A DNA stretch of 34,992 nt from Flammeovirgaceae bacterium (GTDB lineage: Bacteria > Bacteroidota > Bacteroidia > Cytophagales > Cyclobacteriaceae), in contig JAAUQD010000014.1 of the NCBI GenBank assembly GCA_012032815.1, positions 1-34,992 of the forward strand, written 5' to 3'. The translations under genes were made by a program, and so were the position numbers. The notes below the pieces were generated by a model, which saw only the letters and a program-made list of their open reading frames with translations, was not told where the DNA came from and ran no database searches. Every line of letters begins with the position of its first letter. Within the stretch, counting starts at the first letter, position 1. Below, piece by piece: positions 17,462 to 27,757 of this stretch.

Positions 17462-19264
17462 TTAAAAAGGATAGGCTCCTTTTTCTATCACATGATTGGC
17501 CACTTTTCTGCGCGCTTCCTTTAAGTTGTACGGATCTACTTTTGTAAAACGCTTCAACCCCAGTAACATCAATCTCAACTCATCACCCTCCGCAAATGCG
17601 TAAATCGCTTCCCTACCAGCCAGTGCAGATGCGTTCATGGCATGATGTAAATAAATCATGGCCATTTCTTTTTCCATCTCACAAGCTTTTTCGCCCCTTA
17701 TACCAATCATCTTCTCAACCCGAAGGAGTACCGATTCTGCAACATATCCTTCAATCAACATATCGGCAAGATTCAGAAGTACCTCCTGTTCTTCCGACAA
17801 TTTCATCATAAACTTCTGAACGGCTGCGCCAGCCACCATCAGTCCGGCTTTCTTTAAGTTGCCTAATGCTTTCTTTTCTTTCGCAAAAATGGCTGTGTCT
17901 TCCTCAGCACCAAAATCAGGAATAGAAAGTAATTCCTTTTGAACGGCCATAGCGGGCGTCATTAGATCCAGATGCCCCTTCATAGCGCGCTTCATGAGCA
18001 TGTCGATGCACAGCATCCTGTTAATTTCATTGGTTCCTTCAAATATTCGATTGATGCGAGAGTCCCGGTATGCCCGATCCATAGGACCTTCAGCGGAAAA
18101 GCCCATACCCCCATAAATCTGCACGCCTTCATCTACTACGTAGTCCAGCACCTCAGAGCCATGCACTTTCAGGATGGCACACTCAATAGCAAACTCTTCA
18201 AGCGACTTGAGTCTTGCCTTTGCCGGATTCATGCCGCCCGCTACTAATACATTGTAGGCATCATCAATACTTTGACCTGCACGATAGTGTGCGGCTTCTG
18301 AAGCAAACACGCGTGTTGCTGATTCAGCAATTTTATGTTTAATGGCGCCAAAATTTGCAATGGCTGTTCCAAACTGCTTGCGTTCTTTGGCGTAATTCAC
18401 CGCAACTGAAATTGTTTTCTTACTTCCCCCTACGGCCGCTACACCTAACTTGATACGACCGATGTTAAGAATATTAACCGCAATCTTGAATCCATTTTCT
18501 CTTTCAGAAAGAAGATTTTCAATGGGAACTTTACAGTCATTAAAAAAGATTTGGCGAGTTGAGGATCCTTTAATCCCCATTTTCTTTTCCTCTTCATTCA
18601 TGGTGATTCCGCCAAAATTTTTCTCCACAATGAAAGCACTCAGATTTTTGTCATCATCAATTTTGGCAAAGACAATATAAATGTCAGCAAACCCACCATT
18701 CGTGATCCACATCTTTTGTCCGTTGATGGTGTAGTGCTTTCCATCTTTAGTCAATACAGCTTTTGTTTTTCCGGAATTAGCATCCGAGCCGGAATCGGGT
18801 TCCGTTAAACAATACGCGGCTTTCCATTCACCGGTAGCAAGCTTAGGGATGTACTTCTTCTTTTGTTCTTCATTGCCATAATACAGAATGGGTAACGTTC
18901 CAATACCGGTATGTGCCGATAGCGCAACGGCTACAGAATGCCCTGCACCAATCACCTCTGCGACAAGCATGGTAGTATTGAAGTCCATACCAAAACCGCC
19001 CAACTCCTGCGGAACTGATGTTCCTAACAAACCAAGTTCTCCAGCTTTGTCCAAAATGGACGGCATAAGATTGGGGTCTTTCATTGAATCGATTTCATCC
19101 AGCCTGTTAAAAACTTCTTTTTCCAGAAAGTCGTTGCATTGCTGCCTGATCATTTTTTGTTCTTCATTGAAATCCTCCGGAATAAAAATTTCATTTGCTT
19201 TTGTATCGCGGATTAAAAATTCTCCGCCTTTGATTGCTTTTGTTTCTTCTACCACCGTGCTCAT
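17462..19264 (-). CDS. Acyl-CoA dehydrogenase
   Basis: A 600-residue FAD-dependent acyl-CoA dehydrogenase for the first step of fatty-acid beta-oxidation. It has the signature AYCLTEPDSGSDA at the FAD/substrate cleft. QIYGGMGFSAEGPMDRAYRD and RINRIFEGTNEINR follow, the last with the Glu of the catalytic-base position (EGT). It also has a C-terminal extension of about 190 helical residues. That extension makes it longer than typical short-chain enzymes (about 380) and similar to the VLCAD-like forms found in Bacteroidota beta-oxidation operons. The frame is intact. It starts 25 bases after the thiolase stop and is the last beta-oxidation gene of the MarR-led operon. Chain-length preference cannot be told. 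Confidence 0.93.
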   Translation of the reverse strand: MSTVVEETKAIKGGEFLIRDTKANEIFIPEDFNEEQKMIRQQCNDFLEKEVFNRLDEIDSMKDPNLMPSILDKAGELGLLGTSVPQELGGFGMDFNTTMLVAEVIGAGHSVAVALSAHTGIGTLPILYYGNEEQKKKYIPKLATGEWKAAYCLTEPDSGSDANSGKTKAVLTKDGKHYTINGQKMWITNGGFADIYIVFAKIDDDKNLSAFIVEKNFGGITMNEEEKKMGIKGSSTRQIFFNDCKVPIENLLSERENGFKIAVNILNIGRIKLGVAAVGGSKKTISVAVNYAKERKQFGTAIANFGAIKHKIAESATRVFASEAAHYRAGQSIDDAYNVLVAGGMNPAKARLKSLEEFAIECAILKVHGSEVLDYVVDEGVQIYGGMGFSAEGPMDRAYRDSRINRIFEGTNEINRMLCIDMLMKRAMKGHLDLMTPAMAVQKELLSIPDFGAEEDTAIFAKEKKALGNLKKAGLMVAGAAVQKFMMKLSEEQEVLLNLADMLIEGYVAESVLLRVEKMIGIRGEKACEMEKEMAMIYLHHAMNASALAGREAIYAFAEGDELRLMLLGLKRFTKVDPYNLKEARRKVANHVIEKGAYPF

Positions 19265-19289
19265 ACTCGTTATATTTTATTATTAAAAT

Positions 19290-20465
19290 CTAATTCAACA
19301 ATTCGTAAATCCCGGCAACACCCTGCCCTCCGCCAACACATGCTGTTACCATTCCGTATTTTTTCTTTTGCCTTCTCAACTCATTGAACAACTGCACAGA
19401 GAGTCGAGCACCTGAAGAGCCTAATGGGTGACCTACAGCAATAGCTCCTCCATTTGGATTCAATTTCTTGCGATCAATGCCAAGCTCTTGCACAACGGCC
19501 AAGGATTGCGCAGCAAATGCTTCATTTAGTTCTATGATGTCAATATCATCCAGTTTCATATTGGCGCGACTTAACGCTTTGGGTATAGCCGCTACCGGAC
19601 CAATGCCCATGATGCGCGGATCAACCCCCGCAGTAGCATAGCTGATCATCCTGGCAATGGGTTTTAGATTTAATTGCTTCACCATTTTCTCTGACATCAC
19701 CATCACGAAAGCTGCACCATCCGAAGTTTGAGAAGAATTACCAGCTGTGACGGTTCCTTTCGCTGCAAATACTGGTTTCAGTTTGGCTAAAGCTTCTACG
19801 GTAGTGTCCGGGCGTACACCCTCATCCGTATCAACAACAAACTCCCTGGTTTTCTTCTTCATGTTATCATCAACATAAACCTCCTTAACTGTGATGGGAA
19901 CGGTTTCTTCCTTAAATTTTCCTGCTTTGATAGCAGCGGCTGCTTTCATGTGCGATTCATATGAAAACTGATCCTGTGCTTCGCGTGTAATGTTGAATTG
20001 TTTGGAAACTTCTTCAGCAGTAAGCCCCATACTGGTATAGTACGTTGGATTCTCTTTTGCTATTTTATAGTTCAGCGCTGTTCGAAACCCCATTACAGGA
20101 ACGAGTGACATGGATTCGGCTCCACCGGCAATAATGATGTCCGCCATTCCGGCTTTAATCCGGTCGCTGGCAATGCTGATCGTCTCAACACCCGATCCAC
20201 AGTATCTGTTTACTATCATTCCCGGAACATCTTTGCCAAGTGCAAGCAACGAAATGATTCTACCCATTTGCATGCCCTGCTCGGCTTCGGGCACGGCATT
20301 GCCCACGATCAAGTCATCAATCATTTCATTTTCCACACCCGGTACCGATTTTACCAAATGCTTAATTACATCGGCAGCTAAATCATCGGGTCTTGTAAAA
20401 CGAAACCCTCCCTTTTTAGCTTTGCCTACCGCGGTTCTAAATCCAGCAACGATAAATGAGTCCAT
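19290..20465 (-). CDS. fadA: Acetyl-CoA acyltransferase (thiolase)
   Basis: A 391-residue thiolase, catalysing the last step of beta-oxidation (3-ketoacyl-CoA + CoA to acetyl-CoA + acyl-CoA). The nucleophile is Cys89 in NRYCGSGVETI, with His346 in AIAVGHPLGSSGAR and Cys376 in TACVGGGQG. Family-typical ELNEAFAAQ is present. Length is normal and the frame intact. It lies between the four-helix-bundle gene (12 bases upstream) and the acyl-CoA dehydrogenase. The beta-oxidation context favours FadA over a biosynthetic thiolase. Confidence 0.93.
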   Translation of the reverse strand: MDSFIVAGFRTAVGKAKKGGFRFTRPDDLAADVIKHLVKSVPGVENEMIDDLIVGNAVPEAEQGMQMGRIISLLALGKDVPGMIVNRYCGSGVETISIASDRIKAGMADIIIAGGAESMSLVPVMGFRTALNYKIAKENPTYYTSMGLTAEEVSKQFNITREAQDQFSYESHMKAAAAIKAGKFKEETVPITVKEVYVDDNMKKKTREFVVDTDEGVRPDTTVEALAKLKPVFAAKGTVTAGNSSQTSDGAAFVMVMSEKMVKQLNLKPIARMISYATAGVDPRIMGIGPVAAIPKALSRANMKLDDIDIIELNEAFAAQSLAVVQELGIDRKKLNPNGGAIAVGHPLGSSGARLSVQLFNELRRQKKKYGMVTACVGGGQGVAGIYELLN

Positions 20466-20477
20466 AGTAGTTAGTTT

Positions 20478-20846
20478 TTAGTCATTAGCTATTCTTGCTT
20501 TTAGAGATTCTTTCAAAGCCCAATTCATTTTTTGAATTTCGGTTATTTCATTCTGTAGTTCGCTCAACATTGAATCACTAAGAAATTTAACCTTGTTGGC
20601 AATGATTAACTGAGTTTCAAGTTCACATGACGATGCATTTGATATCCCAAGAAAATTGAAAAAGTCTTTTTTAGTGTTTCTTCCAGCTCCTTCAGCAATA
20701 TTTGAAGGAATGGAAACTGCACTGCGTTTTGTTTGTGACATTAATCCATATACTTCTTCTTTTGGAAAACTATCTGTTACGCTGTAAACCTTAACAGCCA
20801 AATCGACTGATTTTTGCCATAATTTAAGCTCCTTATAATTATTCAT
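20478..20846 (-). CDS. Four-helix-bundle protein (S23 / rRNA-intervening-sequence family)
   Basis: A 122-residue protein of the four helix bundle family first seen in 23S rRNA intervening sequences (TIGR02436-like). The hallmark segments are present: LKLWQKSVDLAVKVY, then FPKEEVYGLMSQTKRSAVSI, NIAEGAGR, FFNFLGISNASSCELETQL, and a final long helix. These proteins form pentameric basic bundles related to the Avd protein of diversity-generating retroelements; their cell role is unknown. No reverse transcriptase or rRNA is nearby. It sits between the fadB-like gene (39 bases upstream) and the thiolase (12 bases downstream) in the same direction, so it is read as part of the beta-oxidation operon, probably as a late insertion. 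Confidence 0.88.
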   Translation of the reverse strand: MNNYKELKLWQKSVDLAVKVYSVTDSFPKEEVYGLMSQTKRSAVSIPSNIAEGAGRNTKKDFFNFLGISNASSCELETQLIIANKVKFLSDSMLSELQNEITEIQKMNWALKESLKARIAND

Positions 20847-20885
20847 ATTGCGTATAACTCAGTATTATCCACTCAAGACTCAAAT

Positions 20886-23283
20886 CTAATTCCTCAAAGG
20901 TTTACCTGTCGTTAATATTGATTGTATGCGTTCCAATGTTTTGCGTTCTCCGGTTAATGATAAAAATGCTTCTCGCTCCAGATCCAGTAAATACTGCTCA
21001 CTTACCTCCTGAGGTGAGGTGAGGTCTCCTCCACACATTACATATGCTATCCAGTTTGCAATTTTTAAATCATGGTCGGAAATATATCCACCCATGCGCA
21101 TCCCATTAACACCCGCCATGAATAGCGCCATACCGGTTCGGCCCTGGACTTTAATATTCGTTGCCTGAGTAGGCATCGTGTATCCGGCTTCCGCCAAATC
21201 CAATACTGCCGCTTTCGCATCAGCGATTTGGCGATCGCGGTTCATAGTTATTCGATCATTAGATCGCAGAATTCCCATTTCTCGTGCTTCCTGTGCTGAC
21301 GTAGCTACTTTGGCCGTAGCGATATTCATAAACGCGTTTTGAAGGGCATTTAACTCCACATCACCCTCTTCCAGTGAATCACTTACGCGTTTGGTTAGTT
21401 CCTTTGTGCCACCACCACCGGGTATTAATCCAACACCTACCTCCACAAGTCCTATGTAGGTTTCGGCTGCTGCCTGCACCAAATCTGCATGCATTGTCAT
21501 TTCACAACCTCCTCCCAGGGTCAGGCCGTGAGGTGCCACAACTACCGGAATTGATGAATATCGGGCCCGCATCATGGTATTTTGGAAATGGCGGATCATA
21601 AAATCGATTTCATCGTATTCCTGCTCAATGGCATTCATAAACAATAACCCAAGGTTAGCCCCGGCCGAAAACTGGGCCCCCTGGTTCCCAATGACCAGCC
21701 CCCGGTACGATTGCTCGGCCATATCAAAAGCTTTATTGATACCCAAAACCACCTCGCTGCCCATCGTATTCATTTTGGAATGGAATTCTATGTTGAGAAC
21801 ACCATCGCCCAGATCATAAATGGTAGCACCGGCATTATTCCAGAGTGATTTGTTCTTTATGTTTTCAAGGATGATAAAATCCTGTTTCCCCGGAATGGAG
21901 GTGTATGACTTTGATGGGATGTCATAGTATTTGCGTTCATCGTCTTCAATACTGTAAAATGATTTCTTGCCAGAAGCAACCATGTCGTACACCCATTGGT
22001 TGGGTTTGTACCCAGCGGTTTCCATCGCTGCAAGAGATTTCTCAACGCCAACCGCATCCCATGTTTCGAATGGACCCGTTTCCCAACCGAAGCCCGCACA
22101 CACTGCATCATCGATTCTGAAAAGTTCATCACTGATCTCAGGAATTCTATTGCTTGCATATTGAAACAATCCGTAGAATGCATCGCGATAAAATTCCCCG
22201 GCTTTATCTTTTCCTGCCAGCAAAACTTTAAATCGATCCTTAAGATTGTCGATCGGCTTCGTGGTCTCGAGCGTTGCAAATTTTGTTTTTGCTTTCGGTT
22301 TATACTCAAAGGTTTTTAGATCGAGAGTAAGAATCTCTGTCTTCCCTTTCGCGTCTTTTGTTTTCTTGTAAAAGCCCTGGCCCGTCTTATCACCCAGCCA
22401 ATTATTTTTCTCCAGCTTCGTTACCACATCGGACAGCTTGAACATTTCACGACCTTCGTCATCCGGCAGCCCTGCATATAAATTGTTGGCAACTTTTACG
22501 AGCGTATCTAAACCCACAACATCGGATGTGCGAAATGTGGCGGACTTTGGCCGGCCAATTACGGGACCAGTTAGTTTATCAATTTCATCCACATTCAGAT
22601 CGAACTTTTGCATGGAGTCTATCACTTTCAGTAGGCCCCATACGCCTACCCGGTTTCCGATGAAAGCAGGGGTATCTTTACATAGCACCGTAGTTTTACC
22701 CAGGTACAGATCTCCATAATGCATTAAGAATTCAACGATTTCTTTTCAGTATGCGGGGTTGGTATAACTTCAAATAACTTCAGATAGCGGGGGGGATTGA
22801 AGAAGTGAGTGCCACAGAAATGCTTCTTAAAATCATCACTCCGCCCCTCGGCCATCAGGTGAATAGGAATGCCCGATGTGTTAGACGTTACCAGTGTTCC
22901 GGGCGTTCTGAATTTCTCAACTTCCGTATATACTTTTTTCTTGATGTCTAAATTTTCAACGACTACTTCGATGATCCAATCGTACTCCTTGATCCGACTC
23001 ATATCGTCACTAAAGTTTCCCAGACTAACCCGTGAAGCAAATGACTTGCTATATAAAGGCGCAGGGTTTGATTTAACTGCTGCATCAAAGGAGCTTTGCA
23101 CAATTCTGTTTTTACAGCAGGATGATCCAGCGATAATCCTTTTTTCTTTTCAGTCTCATTAAGTTCTTTCGGTGCAATGTCCAATAATAAAACGTTTACG
23201 CCAATGTTGGCAAAGTGACAAGCAATGCGCGAGCCCATGACACCTGACCCGAGCACAGCAACTTTTTTTATTGATCGATTCAT
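20886..23283 (-). CDS. fadB: 3-hydroxyacyl-CoA dehydrogenase / enoyl-CoA hydratase fusion, two frameshifts
   Basis: A bifunctional beta-oxidation enzyme of about 798 residues after repair. The order is dehydrogenase first, hydratase last, the reverse of E. coli FadB. The N-terminus has the NAD-binding [20 protein letters not shown]. The dehydrogenase motifs include [20 protein letters not shown] and [12 protein letters not shown]. The C-terminal hydratase (crotonase) domain has [20 protein letters not shown] and [14 protein letters not shown]. Breaks: one A missing in the T5 run at 23109-23113 (joins [16 protein letters not shown]) and one in the T4 run at 22743-22746 (joins [14 protein letters not shown]). 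The ATG at 22724 is therefore internal. It starts 13 bases after the marR stop. Confidence 0.92.
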
Positions 23284-23296
23284 ATATTATTCTTTG

Positions 23297-23773
23297 TTAG
23301 TCGATACCGTTGTAAGAGGCTATCTTTTCTTGTTCAACCGATTGGTAAATATTGTTAGTATCTATAATTTGAATTACCTGTTGGATGACATCAAAAAACA
23401 CATCCAGTTTTTCTCCCGGAATTACTGACCGAATCACTTGATTAAATTGCAACACTGTCTCTTTGGCACTTTCTCTTTTCCTTTTTCCTTCTTCGGTTAG
23501 AAAGATTCGAACCATCCGTTTATCCTGTGTGTCTTGCTTGCGATAAATCACACCGTGCTCTTCCAGGGTCTTTAATAACCTCGTTAAACTTCTTGATTCC
23601 AATCCCATCAGGGGTGCAATTTTTGTTGCGGGTGTTCCTTCATCATGAATGTTTAAAAGGATAAACCCCATGCTCATTGTTCCATCGAACTTTGCGGCTT
23701 GCTGATTGTACATTCTTGAAATGGTGTACCATGCAGCCCGGATATGATGATCAATGGTTTCTTCGCGTTTCAC
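23297..23773 (-). CDS. MarR-family transcriptional regulator
   Basis: A 158-residue winged-helix regulator. It has an N-terminal dimer helix (IDHHIRAAWYTISRMYNQQA), a helix-turn-helix at about 45-80 (TPATKIAPLMGLESRSLTRLLKTLEEHGVI) and a wing with the conserved DKRMVRIFLTEEGK. It starts at a GTG (23773), since no in-frame ATG lies upstream. As first gene of the operon containing fadB, fadA and the acyl-CoA dehydrogenase, it most likely represses its own operon and is released by an acyl-CoA or fatty acid; that is inferred from position. Repeats and a palindrome immediately upstream are candidate binding sites. Confidence 0.9.
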   Translation of the reverse strand: MKREETIDHHIRAAWYTISRMYNQQAAKFDGTMSMGFILLNIHDEGTPATKIAPLMGLESRSLTRLLKTLEEHGVIYRKQDTQDKRMVRIFLTEEGKRKRESAKETVLQFNQVIRSVIPGEKLDVFFDVIQQVIQIIDTNNIYQSVEQEKIASYNGID

Positions 23774-23776
23774 GAG

Positions 23777-23819
23777 TTGATTTGAATCAAATATAAATCA
23801 AATATGTTATGCGCGCATA
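23777..23819. promoter_or_regulatory. Candidate MarR operator: dyad, direct repeats and a second palindrome
   Basis: Directly upstream of the GTG start of marR. Dyad TTGATT-TG-AATCAA at 23777-23790. A direct repeat AATCAAATAT at 23785-23794 and again at 23796-23805, an 11-base period or about one helix turn. A perfect 12-bp palindrome TATGCGCGCATA at 23808-23819. MarR proteins bind dyads of this size, so autoregulation is expected; the binding itself is inferred. Confidence 0.5.
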
Positions 23820-23862
23820 CTAAAATGTTGCTTTTTTCAGCCCCACTCAACAAAACAGAGTA

Positions 23863-24414
23863 TTATTTCCATTTAATACTACAACCAACGCTTGGTTTTT
23901 GATCTGGATTTATGGGCTTTTGGTTTATCAGATTATCCAATGCCAACCTGAGATCCTTACCTGTAACATCAACACTGCTGCCGGGTCTGGAGTCATCCAG
24001 TTGTCCGCGATATACCAGTTTGAGCTTGCTATCGTATAAAAAGAAGTCGGGAGTGCAGACTGCGTCATATGCCCTGGCGATCTCCTGGGTCTCATCAAAC
24101 AGATAAGGAAATGGGTAACCCAGTTGTTTTGCAACAACTTTCATTTTTTCTGGATGATCCTCAGGATAAGTAACGGGATCATTTGAACTGATGGCAACAA
24201 ATCCCATTCCTATCGGTATATAATCATTTGCCAATCGAACCAGTTCGTTATTGATATGCTTTACATAGGGGCAGTGGTTACAAATGAACATGATTATTGT
24301 TCCTTCCTTTCCCCGTACATCGTTTAGTGACAAAACACGATCTGATCGTGTGTCCGTTAATTTAAAATCCGGGGCACTGGACCCCAACGAAATCATTGAA
24401 GAGTGAACTGGCAT
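23863..24414 (-). CDS. Thioredoxin-family (redoxin / AhpC-TSA-like) protein
   Basis: A 183-residue cytosolic protein of the AhpC/TSA-redoxin type. It begins with LGSSAPDFKLTDTRSD. The active site is FICNHCPYVKH (Cys45-x-x-Cys48), a variant of the CxxC motif common to this Bacteroidota and Proteobacteria group of thioredoxin-like proteins. The cis-Pro region is AVCTPDFFLYD. It ends with GCSIKWK (Cys178), a conserved tail of this subgroup. No signal peptide. Start at ATG 24414 (MPVHSSMISLG); an ATG six codons later is possible. It diverges from the ABC permease across about 85 bases. Probably a thiol reductase or peroxiredoxin-like protein; substrate unknown. Confidence 0.85.
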   Translation of the reverse strand: MPVHSSMISLGSSAPDFKLTDTRSDRVLSLNDVRGKEGTIIMFICNHCPYVKHINNELVRLANDYIPIGMGFVAISSNDPVTYPEDHPEKMKVVAKQLGYPFPYLFDETQEIARAYDAVCTPDFFLYDSKLKLVYRGQLDDSRPGSSVDVTGKDLRLALDNLINQKPINPDQKPSVGCSIKWK

Positions 24415-24501
24415 TCTTTTTTATAATACCAACACTATTTTACCACACTTAATTCAGTTGTTATGATGCAACTTCATATTTCGTTTACACGTCTTATGAA
24501 T

Positions 24502-26953
24502 ATGCTCAAGAATTATTTCACTATTGCCTTCCGCAACCTGCGAAAGCATAGTTTTTATACCTCCATCAATGTTATAGGTCTTTCGGTAGGAATAAGCATA
24601 GGCTTTATTATTCTGCTATTTGTTCTTAATGAATACCGGTATGATCGTCATCACGAAAATTATGATCGTATCTATAGAATTCACAGCGATATAACTTTTG
24701 GTGGAACTCACTGGGACATGATTTTTGCGCCTTCACCAATGGCTGCAACGCTAGCGAGTGACTATCCCGAAGTTGAGGCTGCTATTCGATTTCGTGAACG
24801 TGGATCGTACCTGATAAAGCGTGAATCGGAAAATATTAAGGAAAATAATGTAATCTGGGCAGACAAAGATTTTTTCAAAATTTTTACGGTACCCCTGATT
24901 TCCGGAAATGCGGATAAAGCTTTAGCAGAACCTAATTCAATCGCGATTAGCAAAAAATTGCAGACAAATTTTTTCCTGATGAACCTGCATTAGGTCAGAC
25001 TCTGATTTTAGATAATAATCTGACAACCAAGGTTACCGCAGTTTTTGAAGATATGCCGTCAACCAGCCATTTTCATTTTGATGTCATCATCGCCATGGCC
25101 GGTTTGGAGGAAGCTCAGAGTACGGTTTGGTTAAGTAATAATTTTCAGACTTATATACTCCTCAAAGAAGGAGCAGATCCAAATGCACTTAACAGCAAGT
25201 TTCCGCAGTTGATTGCTACACACGTCATGCCCCAGTTTTCAGAGGTATTAGGGCCAGACTTGACACCCGAAAAATTTGTTGAGTCGGGAAACAAAATAAG
25301 TTATTCTTTACAACCCCTATCAGACATTCATCTGAAGAGCTCACTTTACGGTGAGTTTGAACCCAACTTTAATATCACTTACATCTATCTTTTCGTGGCG
25401 ATTGCTCTCTTCATTTTAATAATCGCCAGCATCAACTTCATGAATTTATCTACTGCCCGCTCGGCAAACCGAGCTAAAGAAGTCGGTGTTAGAAAAGTAA
25501 TGGGCTCTTTGCGATCTCATTTAATGCGACAGTTTTTAACCGAATCAATTCTGCTAAGCTTCATGTCATTCATTTTAGCCATTGGGATCGCCTATTTATT
25601 GATTCCTGTTTTCAATACGCTTTCAGCCAGGAGTCTTAGTATTCCATTTGGCGAGCCTGGTCTTTATGTCGGAGTCCTTATAGGATCTTTGTTAATTGGA
25701 TTTTTAGCGGGAATCTATCCTTCCTTTTTCCTTTCCGCTTTTAAGCCGGTTAATGTTTTAAAAGGAAACGCCTCATTGGGCATGAAAAGTGGAATGATCC
25801 GGAGTTCGTTAGTTGTTTTTCAATTTATAATTTCCATCCTGTTGGTAATCGGCACCGCCACGGTTTACCTGCAATTGAATTACATCCAAAACAAAAATCT
25901 GGGGTTCAATAAAGACCAAGTCATCGTTGTAGATGATGCCTACGCTCTTGGTGATGACCGCCTCTCATACAAAAATGAGATTTTGCAAAATAGCTTTATG
26001 AAAAGTGCTTCCATAACTGGTTTTTTGCCGGTAATGATAGTTATAGAAGTGATACCCCCTGGTGGGTCGAGGGGAAAGATGCTACTCAGGAAAACATGGT
26101 GAGCCTTCAAAACTGGCAGATCGATCACGATTATATCAAAACGCTAGGCATGAAGATTATGTCCGGGAGAGATTTGTCACAAGATTTTCCTTCCGATTCC
26201 TCCGCTGTAATCCTTAACGAAGCGGCCGCCCAGGCATTTGGATTTACCGGTGATCCGATTGGTCAGCGAATCAACACGTTTACTGATGGCCCTAATGGAG
26301 AAATTGATAAAAACCACTTGCGAGCATTGACTGTCATTGGAATTGTTGAGAATTTTCATTTTGAATCTTTGAAACAAAATGTAGGTCCTTTAATGCTCTT
26401 TTTATCTGACCGTCCCCGTGGAAACATTTTATTCCGTTTTGAGTCTGCCGAAACCGGGCAAGTAATTTCTGTACTTGAAGAAAAGTGGAGGGAAGTTGCG
26501 CCCGATCAGCCCTTCTCCTACTTTTTTCTGGATGATATGTTTGCAAAAATGTACTCTGCTGAAACCCGCCTTGGGACGATATTTGGAATCTTTGCAACCA
26601 TAACCATAATGATTGCCTGCCTTGGGCTATTTGCATTAACCGCCTTTACAGCTGAACAACGAACAAAAGAAATTGGAATTCGAAAAGTGCTGGGCGCAAG
26701 TGTGTCAGGAATCGTTATAATGCTTTCAAAAGATTTTGGAAAGTTAGTATTGATTGCATTTGTCTTATCTACACCCTTTGCCTGGTGGGGAGTAAATAAA
26801 TGGTTAGAGGCCTACCAGTACAAAGTTGAAATCGGATGGCCAATTTACCTGTTGGCTGGAGTTGCCGCCTTCGCAGTAGCCTGGATTACGATGAGTTTTC
26901 AATCCATCCGGGCAGCATTGTCAAATCCGGTTAATTCATTGCGCAGCGAATAG
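24502..26953 (+). CDS. FtsX/MacB-type ABC transporter permease, two frameshifts
   Basis: A permease of about 818 residues after repair. N-terminal helix: MLKNYFTIAFRNLRKHSFYT, then VIGLSVGISIGFIILLFVL. A periplasmic MacB-type domain follows. The middle FtsX block is TYIYLFVAIALFILIIASINFMNLSTARS with KEVGVRKVMGS. A second periplasmic domain precedes the C-terminal FtsX block, TEQRTKEIGIRKVLGASVSG-like, with three helices and a final NPVNSLRSE. Breaks: a missing G at about 24960 (restores ADKFFPDEPALGQ) and a missing A at 26033-26034 (restores NDSYRSDTPWWVEGKD). Start at 24502 gives the family-typical MLKNYF; ATGs at 24463 and 24496 are in frame. No ATP-binding partner is in the window. Such permeases usually export toxic compounds or lipoprotein-linked substrates. 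Confidence 0.9.
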
Positions 26954-27712
26954 CTACGAGGAAGATTTCTTTTGTCTCACCAATTTCGCGGCTTGTTCTC
27001 TCCAGTTGTCTTTTAAAATACGTTTTGGAAAACGAAGAATGGTTTGACTCAGTTTCTCAACAGTTTCATCGCTCATATCGGCAATTTGTTGAAAACTAAA
27101 AATTCCCATTCCATTAAGTTTCCTTGAAATAACCGGTCCAACGCCTTTGATCTCAGTGAGGTCATCACCTTCTTTGGCCGATGTCAGAATTTTTTTTTGT
27201 GCGGGCTTTTGTTTTTGAAATTTCAGCTTCAAGTTCATTTACCCGAATCTTTAATAATGAGGATTCGGCTTCCGATTTTTGAGACTGCGTTCTATTGTCG
27301 TCAAGTTCTTTTTTAAACGTTGTAAAGATAATTCCAATGACTCTTTTTCATCTTGTGCTTTAGAAAGCTCTACCTTCAGGGTTTCACTGGCCTCACGCAC
27401 GCTCAGATGTACTTCCTCCGCGACAGAAACTGATCGGTCTTCATTTGTTTTTTTAGAATTTTGAGCCACCAGCTTATTGACCGCTTCTGTTAATTGCTGA
27501 ATTAACTTTTTTCTTGACATCCAGGCAGCTAAAAACCCTATCAAAAAAGCGACCAGCAACATGACAAGTATTTCGATTATAGCCATTGTGGAATGGTATG
27601 GATTAAAATTTAGTATATCTCCGGGTAAATGCTTGATTTCTGTTAAATACCATTGAGCAGCCAGCCAGCACCACAGCGCAAACACAACTACATAGATATA
27701 TGACCCTTTCAT
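26954..27712 (-). CDS. Membrane-anchored coiled-coil protein with C-terminal HHH domain, two frameshifts
   Basis: Apparent ORFs at 27251-27712 and 26954-27238 are parts of one gene of about 250 residues. The N-terminal part has two membrane helices (YVVVFALWCWLAAQWYL and IIEILVMLLVAFLIGFLAAW), then a long coiled coil. The coil continues in a third frame between 27276 and 27198 (KSEAESSLLKIRVNELEAEI). The C-terminus is a helix-hairpin-helix domain, DDLTEIKGVGPVISRKLNGMGI, of the type in COG3743-like proteins. The breaks are a missing A in the T5 run 27276-27280 and an extra base in the T9 run 27190-27198. The HHH pair often binds DNA or a protein; here it would face the cytoplasm from a membrane anchor. 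The stop abuts the permease stop. Confidence 0.8.
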
Positions 27713-27757
27713 GGATGAGAATATAGCGAGTTATCAAATTGATCGCAACGAAAAAAT

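Noticed and set aside
20110-20481. Long plus-strand ORF opposite the thiolase gene
   Set aside because: It is antisense to a clear, intact thiolase and matches no recognised protein; it is a shadow of codon bias.
20478-20846. Diversity-generating retroelement Avd gene or rRNA intervening sequence
   Set aside because: No reverse transcriptase, template/variable repeat or rRNA is present in the window.
26334-26636. Minus-strand 100-residue ORF inside the permease gene
   Set aside because: It is antisense to the conserved permease C-terminal half, and its composition looks like reverse-frame coding.
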